Below, in pieces: positions 8,214 to 15,900 of a DNA stretch of 16,455 bases. Source of the stretch: Planctomycetota bacterium (GTDB lineage: Bacteria; Planctomycetota; Planctomycetia; Gemmatales; Gemmataceae); the NCBI GenBank assembly GCA_018970845.1, contig JAGWVO010000032.1, positions 1 to 16,455 on the forward strand, written 5' to 3'. The stretch's first letter is position 1. Every line of letters starts with the position of its first letter. The notes under the pieces are model-generated. The model was given only the letters and a program-made list of their open reading frames with translations. It searched no databases and had not been told where the DNA came from. The translations under genes were made by a program, and so were the position numbers.

Positions 8214-9116
8214 TCAAACCTTGGGCCGTTCGGCGATGCCCTTGCGGATCACCCCGAGCACCGCTTCCCGCTCCGCGCCGGAAAGAACCAGCCGGGGCTC
8301 CCGCACCCACTCGGCGCCAAGCCCGGCCTCATGGACGGCCAGCTTGATGTACTGGACGAACTTGATGTGGGTGTCGAGCTTGAGAAGCGGATAAAACCAC
8401 TGGTACATGGTTCGCGCCTCGTCCCACCGCCCTTGCCGCGTCAGGTTCCAGAAATGCTGGTTTTCCCGGGGGAAGGCGATGCCCGAACCCGCCACCCAGC
8501 CGTCGATGCCCAGGATGGACGACTCGAGCACCAGGTCGTCGACGCCCACGAAAAGCTGGTAGCGGTTGCCCACCTGGATCCTCAATTCGGTGATCCTTCG
8601 GGTGTTGGCGGAACTTTCCTTGATGGCCACCAGGTTGCGGATGTCGGACAGGCGCTCGAACTGGCCGGGCGTTATGTCCACCGTGTAGCCCACGGGGTTG
8701 TTGTAAAGCATCCACGGAAGGCCCGTGGCGGCGGCCACCTTGCGGAAATGATTCTCCGCCTCGGCGGCATCGGCCTTGTAAACCATCGCCGGCATCACCA
8801 TGTAGCCCGAGGCGCCCAGTTTCTCCCCGTCGGCGACATAACGGCACGCGGCCTTGGTGCTGGTTTCCGCCACGCCGCTCAGCACGGGCAACCGGCCCTT
8901 GGCCACCTCGATGGCCCGCTTGAGCACGGCGCGCTTCTCTTCGGGATCAAGCGACTGGTTCTCGCCGAGCGAACCGCAGACGATGAGTCCGGCCACTCCG
9001 GAGTCGATGAGGGCCTCAAGGTGCCTTGAGAAGCCGTCGAGGTCGAGCGACAGGTCCTTGTGGAACTGAGTCGTCACGGCCGGAAAAACGCCCTGCCACT
9101 TGCCGCCAGCCGCCAT
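8214..9116 (-). CDS. DapA-family lyase, probably pyrroline-4-hydroxy-2-carboxylate deaminase
   Basis: This 300-residue protein is a class I aldolase-like member of the dihydrodipicolinate synthase/N-acetylneuraminate lyase family. Key features are GSLGE at 48-52 (the pyruvate-binding loop, usually GTTGE), Tyr138 in MLYNNPVGY and the Schiff-base Lys166 in VAIKES. In hydroxyproline pathways a member of this family deaminates 1-pyrroline-4-hydroxy-2-carboxylate to 2-oxoglutarate semialdehyde, and it lies here directly before the epimerase and dehydrogenase. A lysine-biosynthesis DapA or another keto-acid aldolase cannot be excluded from sequence alone. ATG 9116 is preferred to the in-frame ATG at 9164: the protein then begins MAAGGKWQGVFPAVTTQF like its family, and GGGAG lies 9 nt upstream. 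It is the first gene of the three-gene cluster. Confidence 0.85.
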   Translation of the reverse strand: MAAGGKWQGVFPAVTTQFHKDLSLDLDGFSRHLEALIDSGVAGLIVCGSLGENQSLDPEEKRAVLKRAIEVAKGRLPVLSGVAETSTKAACRYVADGEKLGASGYMVMPAMVYKADAAEAENHFRKVAAATGLPWMLYNNPVGYTVDITPGQFERLSDIRNLVAIKESSANTRRITELRIQVGNRYQLFVGVDDLVLESSILGIDGWVAGSGIAFPRENQHFWNLTRQGRWDEARTMYQWFYPLLKLDTHIKFVQYIKLAVHEAGLGAEWVREPRLVLSGAEREAVLGVIRKGIAERPKV

Positions 9117-9184
9117 CGTCCGATTCTCCCATCGAGTGGATTGTCCTTGAAAGGATAGGCCCATTTCGCGCGGTTGTCTTGCCC

Positions 9185-9700
9185 TCAGCCATCCAAGGGC
9201 CTGAGAACGCCCCGCCAGGCTTCCGCCTTGGCGGCCAATCCCATCGCAGCCATCGCCGGACTGGTGGAGGGCAGGACCGCGACCGGAATCGCCGCGTGCG
9301 GGGCGGACAAGCCCGGAAGCACAAGCCGCCGGTACAGCCGAAACGCGGTGGCCCCGTTGAAGCCGATCCGCGCGATTCGCTCATGCGCCTCGAAAAATTC
9401 GGCGAAATCGTTGGGCCGCATGCTGGAAGGAACAATGCTTGAATCCAGGCTGCCTGGCCTTTCGCAAGCGCCAAGGACATCCCACACCGCCACCCCACGG
9501 CTTGAAAGCTCATCGGCGCGCCTGCCGTAGGGCCAGCGGGAATCAATCCCCAAAACCATTTCCATGATCGGCCAGAAGGCGTTGCGCGGATGGGCGTAGT
9601 ACTGCCCGGCTTCCAACGACGCGTTTCCCGGCATGGAACCGAGAATAAGCGTGGTCGCCCAAGGACAACACATGGGGGGAAACCCGCGCAACGATGGCAT
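9185..9700 (-). CDS. DNA-deoxyinosine glycosylase (uracil-DNA glycosylase family 6)
   Basis: The 171-residue protein has the hallmark first motif of hypoxanthine-DNA glycosylases: GSMPG at 21-25, then SLEAGQYYAHPRNAFW at 28-43. The second motif is LPSTSPAM at 143-150, and IGFNG lies in between. These enzymes remove hypoxanthine (deaminated adenine) from DNA and begin base-excision repair. Length fits the family (about 160-180). The ATG at 9700 gives MPSLRGFPP before the first strand, as expected; only a distant AAAGG (about 15 nt away) precedes it, so translation may be weak or partly leaderless. It lies 68 bp upstream of the hydroxyproline cluster on the same strand and is divergent from the GTPase gene. 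No functional link to either is obvious. Confidence 0.88.
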   Translation of the reverse strand: MPSLRGFPPMCCPWATTLILGSMPGNASLEAGQYYAHPRNAFWPIMEMVLGIDSRWPYGRRADELSSRGVAVWDVLGACERPGSLDSSIVPSSMRPNDFAEFFEAHERIARIGFNGATAFRLYRRLVLPGLSAPHAAIPVAVLPSTSPAMAAMGLAAKAEAWRGVLRPLDG

Positions 9701-9783
9701 GGGGGTATGGCGTGGCCTTTCCGGTTGGTAATCTTGAATGAGTGTAGCGAGGGAGCCTGAACCGTGCCTTGGGGAGTGGCGAC

Positions 9784-10905
9784 ATGCCGAAAACTCCGTT
9801 GTTCATCATGGTGGGCGGGTTTCTGGGGGCCGGGAAAACCACCACGGTGGGCCGCCTGGCCCGGCATTACCAGTCGATTGGCAAGCGCGTCGTGGTGGTC
9901 ACCAACGACCAGGCCGCCGACCTGGTGGACACGCACACGCTCCGGTCCCAGGGTTTCGAGGTGGGCGAGGTCGCCGGCGCCTGCTTCTGCTGCAACTTCA
10001 ACGAACTCACCGGCGTGATGGAGAAACTGGGCCTCGAGGGTGGAGACGCCCTTCCGGATGTGGTGCTGGCCGAACCGGTCGGCAGTTGCACCGACCTCGT
10101 GGCCACCGTGCTCAGGCCGCTGGAAAAGGTTTACAACCGCCCGCTCCGCGTGGCGCCTTACGCCGTCCTCCTGAAACCCAGCCATGGCCTGCGCATCCTT
10201 GGCAACCATGGAAAGGCCGGGTTTTCCCCCCAGGCCGCCTACATCTTCAAGAAGCAGGTCGAGGAAGCCGACCTGGTGCTTGTCAACCGGGTCGACGAAC
10301 TTCCCCCCGCCCAAGTCGCCGAACTCACCAGGCTTGTGAACGAGCAGTTCCCCGGCAGGCCGGTGCTGCCCGTCTCGGCCGGCACGGGCGCCGGCTTCGA
10401 TGCCCTGCTGGCCCATTTGGAAGGCGGCTCCATCATCCCCGCCGGCAAGACCATGGACCTTGATTACGATGTCTACGCCCAGGGCGAGGCCGACCTCGGC
10501 TGGCTCAACAGCCAGGGTTCGGTGGTGTCGGATTCCCCCTTTGCCATCGACGCCCTCGCCATCGGACTGGTCCGCGAGATCCAGGCGCTGCTTTCGGCCC
10601 GCGACGCCGAAACGGCGCACCTGAAGGTGACGGTGAAGGGCGCCGGCGCGCTGGCCGTGGCCAACTCGATCAGCAACTGCACCGATCCGAAATTGTCGCA
10701 CGCCACAGGCGCCCGATCGGACGGGGTTGAGCTTGTCATCAACGCCCGCGTGGCGGTCGACCCGGAAACGCTGTCGGCGCTGGTTCGCCAGGGAGCGGAA
10801 TCCGCGGCCCGTGCCGTGGGCGGACGCGCCGCCCTTGAGAACCTGCGCAGCTTCCGGCCCGGCCGTCCCGTTCCCACCCACCGCATGCCGCAACCGGTCG
10901 GCTGA
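9784..10905 (+). CDS. COG0523/CobW-like P-loop GTPase, likely metallochaperone
   Basis: The 373-residue protein carries a P-loop GGFLGAGKTTT (11-21), the CxCC metal-binding motif CFCC (67-70) in GACFCCNFNEL, a Walker B-like segment VVLAEPVGSC (93-102) and a guanine-specificity motif NRVD (168-171). These define the G3E GTPases of the COG0523 group, which deliver metals such as Zn, Co or Ni to client proteins. The last 150 residues do not read like the usual CobW_C domain and have no His-rich stretch. They include HLKVTVKG, ANSISNC and ELVINARVAVDP, perhaps a lineage-specific client-binding domain. ATG 9784 is chosen over 9769 because GGGAG lies 8 nt upstream and the P-loop strand begins right after it. 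The sulfatase gene follows after 47 bp. Metal and client are unknown. Confidence 0.88.
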   Translation: MPKTPLFIMVGGFLGAGKTTTVGRLARHYQSIGKRVVVVTNDQAADLVDTHTLRSQGFEVGEVAGACFCCNFNELTGVMEKLGLEGGDALPDVVLAEPVGSCTDLVATVLRPLEKVYNRPLRVAPYAVLLKPSHGLRILGNHGKAGFSPQAAYIFKKQVEEADLVLVNRVDELPPAQVAELTRLVNEQFPGRPVLPVSAGTGAGFDALLAHLEGGSIIPAGKTMDLDYDVYAQGEADLGWLNSQGSVVSDSPFAIDALAIGLVREIQALLSARDAETAHLKVTVKGAGALAVANSISNCTDPKLSHATGARSDGVELVINARVAVDPETLSALVRQGAESAARAVGGRAALENLRSFRPGRPVPTHRMPQPVG

Positions 10906-10914
10906 ATGGCCTTG

Positions 10915-10931
10915 GCCCCCGCGCCGGGGGC
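10915..10931 (+). other. GC hairpin between GTPase and sulfatase genes
   Basis: A perfect 6 bp stem (GCCCCC / GGGGGC) closes a 5 nt loop (GCGCC). It sits just after the GTPase stop codon and about 10 nt before the GGGGA ribosome-binding site of the sulfatase. No U-run follows, so a Rho-independent terminator is unlikely. It could protect upstream mRNA or lower sulfatase translation. Confidence 0.4.
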
Positions 10932-10952
10932 ACGGCCCACGGGGATTCCCTC

Positions 10953-12308
10953 ATGCTGATCGCTGTTCTTGTGTCGCTTCTGGCGGGCCAACCGGCGCCC
11001 ATCCCACCCGCAAGGCCGAACATCCTGCTCATCGTCGCCGACGACCTCGGCTGGAGCGATGTCGGCTGGCATGGCGGATTCGGCAAGACGCCCGTCATGG
11101 ACAAGCTGGTCCGCGAGGGCGTGGAACTCGACCAGCATTATGTGCAGCCCGTCTGCACGCCCACCCGCACGGCCCTCATGAGCGGCCGGTACCCCGGGCG
11201 CTTCGGCCCCCAGGCCCTGGCCCCCAGCAACTTGCGCGCCATGCCGTTGGGCACGCCGATCATCGCCTCGGCCCTCAAGTCCGCGGGCTACCGGACCCAC
11301 ATGGCGGGCAAATGGCACCTGGGCGCCCGGCCCGAGTGGATTCCCAACGCCTACGGATTCGATTCAAGCTACGGCACGCTCACCGGCGCCGCCGATCCGT
11401 GGACGCACAAGTACCGCAAGGGCAACCCGTACGAGGACACCTGGCACCGCGACGGAAAGCTGTTCCACGAGGAAGGCAACGCCACCGAACTCGTGGCCGC
11501 CGAGGCCGAACGGCGCATCTCCCAAGGCGCGGGGCCCTGGTTCGTCTATGTGCCGTTCCACGCCGTGCACACCCCGGTGGATGCGCCCGAGGAATTCAAG
11601 AAACCGTACGCCGGAACCCGTTTCCACGAGGACCCGGCCAAGCACGAATCGCGCCTTCGCATGGCCGCGATGATCTCCCAGCTCGACGCGAAAATCGGGC
11701 AGCTTGTGGCCGCGGTCGAGAAGTCGGGGCAGCGCGCCAACACCCTCATCGTCTTCACCAGCGACAATGGCGGCATTGAAGGTCTCAAGAATGCGTATGT
11801 CGGCAAGGTGCCCGACTCCCCCCTCAACAGCGAGAACGACCCGCTCCGCGGCCAGAAGAACACCCTTTACGAGGGTGGAACCCGCGTCTGCGCCTTCGCG
11901 AACTGGCCGGGCGCCCTCAAGCCGGGGAAAATGAAAACGCCCATGCACGCCGTCGACTGGTTCCCCACGATCGCCGCGCTGACGGGGTGCAAGCCGGCGG
12001 CCGACCCGAAATGGGACGGGGTGAACCAGTGGGACAGGCTCACGGGAGCCGAAACCAAGGCGCCCGACCGCGCCATCTACATCGCCATGCAAAGCGGCGC
12101 GCGGTCGCTTCGCCTGGGAGATTGGAAGCTCATCAGGCCGGCCAAGGGCAAGGCCGAGCTTTACAACATCGCCGCCGATCCCTACGAGAAGAAAAACCTC
12201 GCCGTGGAGGAACCGGCCCGCCTGAAGGCACTGCAGGAACGCCTCGTCGCCGAACATTCCTTGGACAATCCGGTGATGCCTGAAGACCTCAAGGGATTTC
12301 CGCACTAA
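10953..12308 (+). CDS. Secreted sulfatase (arylsulfatase family, formylglycine type)
   Basis: The 451-residue protein belongs to the type I sulfatases of the alkaline phosphatase superfamily. The N-terminal metal-binding pair is Asp30-Asp31 in RPNILLIVADDLGWSD. The active-site signature CTPTR (Cys68 to Arg72) continues into TALMSGRYPGRFG, and Cys68 should be converted to formylglycine by a sulfatase-modifying enzyme encoded elsewhere. GKWHLG supplies Lys120 and His122, and SDNGG supplies Asp271/Asn272. A short hydrophobic N-terminus (MLIAVLVSLLAG) followed by a Pro/Ala stretch suggests export. It hydrolyses a sulfate ester; the substrate is not readable from sequence, though planctomycetes use many such enzymes on sulfated polysaccharides. 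GGGGA lies 7 nt before the ATG. It is 47 bp downstream of the GTPase and probably co-transcribed. Confidence 0.92.
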   Translation: MLIAVLVSLLAGQPAPIPPARPNILLIVADDLGWSDVGWHGGFGKTPVMDKLVREGVELDQHYVQPVCTPTRTALMSGRYPGRFGPQALAPSNLRAMPLGTPIIASALKSAGYRTHMAGKWHLGARPEWIPNAYGFDSSYGTLTGAADPWTHKYRKGNPYEDTWHRDGKLFHEEGNATELVAAEAERRISQGAGPWFVYVPFHAVHTPVDAPEEFKKPYAGTRFHEDPAKHESRLRMAAMISQLDAKIGQLVAAVEKSGQRANTLIVFTSDNGGIEGLKNAYVGKVPDSPLNSENDPLRGQKNTLYEGGTRVCAFANWPGALKPGKMKTPMHAVDWFPTIAALTGCKPAADPKWDGVNQWDRLTGAETKAPDRAIYIAMQSGARSLRLGDWKLIRPAKGKAELYNIAADPYEKKNLAVEEPARLKALQERLVAEHSLDNPVMPEDLKGFPH

Positions 12309-12317
12309 CTTTTTCGC

Positions 12318-12761
12318 GTGATGTTTGACATGGCAAAGAGGGCGTGGCAGGGGATCGCCGGATTCATGGCGGGCGCCGCTTCGGCTTTTGTTTTGGTGAT
12401 TCTCGTTGAAATGTACAGTGACAAGGTCCATCCCATGCCGCCAGAATCGGCCCATTCCATGGAGGCCGTTTGCGCCCATGTGGCGGACTATCCCGCCTGG
12501 GTGCTGGCGACGGTGGTGCCAATGTGGGCGACGACGGCGTTCGTGGCGGCATGGGTGGCGGGCGCTCTAGGCGGCCGTATTCCCGCGGCCATGGTTTCGC
12601 TGCTTGTTATGGTGGCGCTGGCCTTCAACCTGGCAATGCTGCCATACGCCTCATGGTTCAAGGCGCTGATGCCCCTTGCCGCCCTCGCGGGCCTCGCGCT
12701 TGGCGACAGGGCCGCCCGCCAAATTCCCGCAGGACCGCATCATCCAGAACCCGGCGCCTGA
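12318..12761 (+). CDS. Small four-helix membrane protein of unknown function
   Basis: The 147-residue protein shows four hydrophobic segments at about residues 9-31, 58-82, 88-107 and 112-130. The loop after helix 1 contains VHPMPPESA, which resembles small uncharacterised bacterial membrane proteins with a conserved His-Pro loop and a following Ala-Trp segment. No function is assigned. The start is uncertain: ATG 12318 and ATG 12330 are both possible and neither has a good Shine-Dalgarno. It begins 9 bp after the sulfatase stop, so translation may be coupled. The final codons (HPEPGA) and the TGA stop come from a copy of a dispersed GC-rich palindromic repeat (12741-12775), so the native C-terminus may have been altered. 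Confidence 0.65.
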   Translation: MMFDMAKRAWQGIAGFMAGAASAFVLVILVEMYSDKVHPMPPESAHSMEAVCAHVADYPAWVLATVVPMWATTAFVAAWVAGALGGRIPAAMVSLLVMVALAFNLAMLPYASWFKALMPLAALAGLALGDRAARQIPAGPHHPEPGA

Positions 12762-12775
12762 CGGCGCCCGGACCC
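12741..12775 (+). repeat. GC-rich palindromic repeat, copy 1, over the end of the membrane-protein gene
   Basis: Bases 12747-12775 match 25 of 29 positions of the reverse complement of 16412-16440. With the leading CATCCA they also match 16362-16397. The core is a perfect hairpin: GGCGCC (12753-12758), loop TGAC, GGCGCC (12763-12768). The loop holds the TGA stop of the upstream gene. No U-run follows. Confidence 0.65.
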
Positions 12776-12853
12776 CTGCATGTTCATGCCCCCGCCAAAA
12801 TCTTGGAGTCTGATGGATTCCATTAAATCAAGAATTACCAACTACAAAAATCT

Positions 12854-12878
12854 CCAATAAATTATATTAAATAATTGG
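12854..12878. terminator. AT-rich stem-loop, possible bidirectional terminator
   Basis: CCAAT (12854-12858) pairs with ATTGG (12874-12878), and the inner A/T bases extend the imperfect stem to about 9 of 11 pairs with a tiny loop. On the plus strand ATTTTCTT follows; on the minus strand a T5 run (TTTTT) follows. It lies between two convergent genes, where a two-way terminator would be expected. The stem is weak because it is nearly all A/T, so confidence is low. Confidence 0.3.
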
Positions 12879-12928
12879 ATTTTCTTAACCCTCGGCTCCG
12901 CGAAGGTCGCGCTTGCCATTTGTGCCAA

Positions 12929-12955
12929 TTCATCCCGGGGATGGCATGGGATGAA
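12929..12955. repeat. Perfect 8 bp inverted repeat downstream of the kinase gene
   Basis: TTCATCCC (12929-12936) and GGGATGAA (12948-12955) are exact complements separated by 11 nt. The site lies about 40 bp past the kinase stop codon on the minus strand. It could form an mRNA 3' hairpin or bind a dimeric protein. No T-run follows on the minus strand, so it is not a canonical terminator. Confidence 0.4.
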
Positions 12956-12995
12956 GGCGTAACCAGCCGTCCCGCACCCGGGGCTTTTGGGGTTT

Positions 12996-15900
12996 TCACG
13001 GGTCGTGCGAACCGTCAAGGACGACGCGTTGGCTCGACGGGTTCCGTCCGGAATTGAAGAACTTCACGGTCCCCGAATCGCTCGCCACGACAATCCGCTC
13101 TTCGTTGTGGCTGAAAAGCACCCCGGCGATTCGCCCATCCAACTTCACCAGCGTCATGAGTTCAGCGCCTGTCCTGGCATCCCAAAGCTTCGCGGCGCCA
13201 TCCATCGAACCGGTGAGAATCCGCGCGCCATCGGCGCTGAAGGCCACGGCGCTCACGGCCCGGATGTTGCCGCGCAGGGCCAGCATCTCCGCCCCCGTCG
13301 CAGAACTCCACACCCTGGCCGAGTTGTCCTCGCCACCCGTCACGATCCGCGAGCCATCCATGCTGAACGCCGCCGCCAAAACAGGGCCCGCATGCCCCGC
13401 GAGATCGACGATTCTTTCACCGGTCCGGCTGTCCAAAACCGTCGGGTGATCACCGCGGGCGCCCAAAACCATGATCCGCGAGCCGTCCGGACTGAACGCC
13501 AACAAGCGCGACGGGATGTCGTCGCAAACAATGCTGAGCAACTCCTTGCCCGACACCGCGTCCCAGATTTTCAGCGCCTTGTCATCACCGCCGGTGGCGA
13601 TTCGCGAGCCGTCGGGACTGAACGCGGCAGCGCGCGCGGGGCCCCGGTGGCCTTGCAGCGACAGTCGCTCCATACCGGTTGTCGCATCCCAAACCCGGGC
13701 CATCGCGTCGTCACCAGCCGTGACGATTCGGGTTCCGTCATTGCTGAATGAGACGCCGTTGATGCCGCCGCCGCTAACGGATATTGGGAACACCTGCCGG
13801 CCCGTCGCCGCGTTCCAAACCCGGGCCGTCTTGTCGATGCCGAGGGTGGCCAACCGGCTGCCGCTGCCATTTTGAACGACGCCACCCAATCCCCCGTCAT
13901 GCGCCCGCATGGCATGCACGCCATCACCCGGGTCCACAAGCCAGACCCGCGCCGTCCTGTCGGAACTTCCCGTGAGAACGCGCTTGCCATCCCCCGAAAA
14001 GCAGGCGGCCCGCACTTCCCCCTCATGGCCCTCGAGGTTGAGCAACTCGATGCCCGTGACGGCGTCCCACAGCTTGGCCTTGTGGTCGAAACTTCCGGTC
14101 ACCAGTCTTTTGCCATCGGCGCTGAAGGCAATCGAGGCCACCCCTCCGGCATGGCCGTCGAGGCTGAGCAACTCCATGCCCGTTGCGGCGTCCCACAGCT
14201 TGGCCTTGTGGTCGAGGCTTCCCGTCGCCACGCGCGCGCCATCGCCGCTGAAGCACGCGGACAGCACCTGCTCGGCGTGCCCCTCCAAGGTCAGAAGGGT
14301 CGTTCCGGTCGCCGCGTCCCATATCCTGGCGGTGCCGTCCATGCTTCCCGTCACGATGCGCCCGCCATCCCGGCTGAAAGACGCCGCGGTGATGCCGGCC
14401 TTGTGCCCGGTAAGTGTGAGGAGGTTGGCGCCGGAGACCGCGTCCCAGACCTTGGCGGTCTGGTCCCGGCTTCCGGTCACCACCTTGCCGCCATCATGGC
14501 TGAACGATGCCGCCTTGATCGAGTTCTTGTGGCCGCTGAGCGAAAGGATCTCCCCGCCCTTTTTTGAATCCCAAATTTTCGCCTGCCCCGGCTGTCCGAA
14601 ATCCCCGCTTCCGGTGACCACGAACCTGCCGTCGCGGCTGAAGCCCACGGCGTTCACCCCGCCCTTGTGCCCCTTCAGGGCGAGAATCTCCTTGCCGCTG
14701 TTCACATCCCATATCTTGGCCGTCTCGTCCTCGCTTCCGGTCACGGCGCGCGAGGCATCCTCGCTCAAGGCCGCCGCGACAACGAACCCGGCGTGTCCCT
14801 TGAGGACATGCCTTGACGATTCGTTGAGCCGGTTGAGGTACCGCCATTCCCAGCCCCTCAACGCGGAATCGGTACGGTTGAGCAAATTCTGCATGATTTC
14901 GTTCCGGCCGTCGCGCCATTCCTGGTGGGCCAGCCTGATCGTCCCGCCGTACTCAAACACCTCGATTCTCGCCTTGGATTCCTCGGCCACGATGTGCGCC
15001 GCGGCGGCTTCCTTGTGGTTTTTGTCGGCTTTCGCCCACAGCAACCAAACCGCCCGTCCAAACACTCCCGCGAGGGCCAACAGGGCGACCGCGCTCGCGA
15101 GCGCGAGTTGGGTGCGCTTGCGGGCGATCCTTTCCGCCAGCTTTTCCTCGGCCTCCCGGCGGGTGTTTTCCTGCTCCCGCGACATGGCCTCATGGGCGGC
15201 CCGTTCCCTTTCCGCCTGGATCAGCCGCTTTTCGACCTCAGCGCGGTAGCCCGCCACGATCGATGCGAGTTCCGAACCATCGGCGGGGCGATCGGACGGC
15301 TCCTCGGACAGGCAACGCCCGCAGAGATCCACAAGTTCGGGATCGGCTCCGCACCCGTCGAGCCTCTCCATGGTCTCGCCCAGGTCGCAACGGGCGGCCC
15401 GCGCCACGGTGTCCATGACGCTGCTTCCCTCGAAGGGGGGATGCCCCGTGAGGATGGCGGCCAGAATTCCGCCCAGCGCGAAAACATCGGCGCGGGCGTT
15501 CACCTCCTCGCCCCTCGCCTGCTCGGGCGCCATGTAGGCCGGCGTGCCCTTCAACTGGCCCGCCACCGTCAGTCCCGGTTCGGGCTCGACCGATTCGGCG
15601 CCAGGTTCATCGCTACCAGACACCTCCTTGGCCAACCCCCAGTCCATCACCTGCACTTCACCGAACGCGCCGACCATCACATTCGAAGGCTTCAGGTCGC
15701 GGTGGATGATTCCCTTGGAGTGGGCGTAGCCGACGGCCTGGCAAATCTGCTCGAATGCCGCCAACAACCGGCCCCGCGCACCCGTCAGGTCCGATGATTT
15801 TTTGAGGATGCGCTCGAGGGTTTCGCCGCGGATCAGCTTCATCACGAGGTAGGGCTGGCCGCCCGCCAGCGCGCCGAGGGCATGCACGGGGGGAATGCCC

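Noticed and set aside
8214..9116. DapA for lysine biosynthesis
   Set aside because: Tight linkage to a hydroxyproline epimerase and a DadA-like dehydrogenase makes the deaminase role more likely, and the loop reads GSLGE instead of GTTGE. Not excluded outright.
9016..10893. 625-codon frame antisense to the GTPase and running into the glycosylase region
   Set aside because: It conflicts with two genes that carry clear family motifs, and its translation changes character along its length.
13010..14798. Regularly spaced repeats as a possible CRISPR array
   Set aside because: The 126 bp period is the 42-residue WD40 unit in frame; units are diverged and there are no spacers or cas genes.
13909..15249. 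446-codon frame antisense to the kinase WD40 region
   Set aside because: Repeats with the same 126 bp period only because the WD40 repeats lie opposite; Ser/Pro/Arg-rich shadow.
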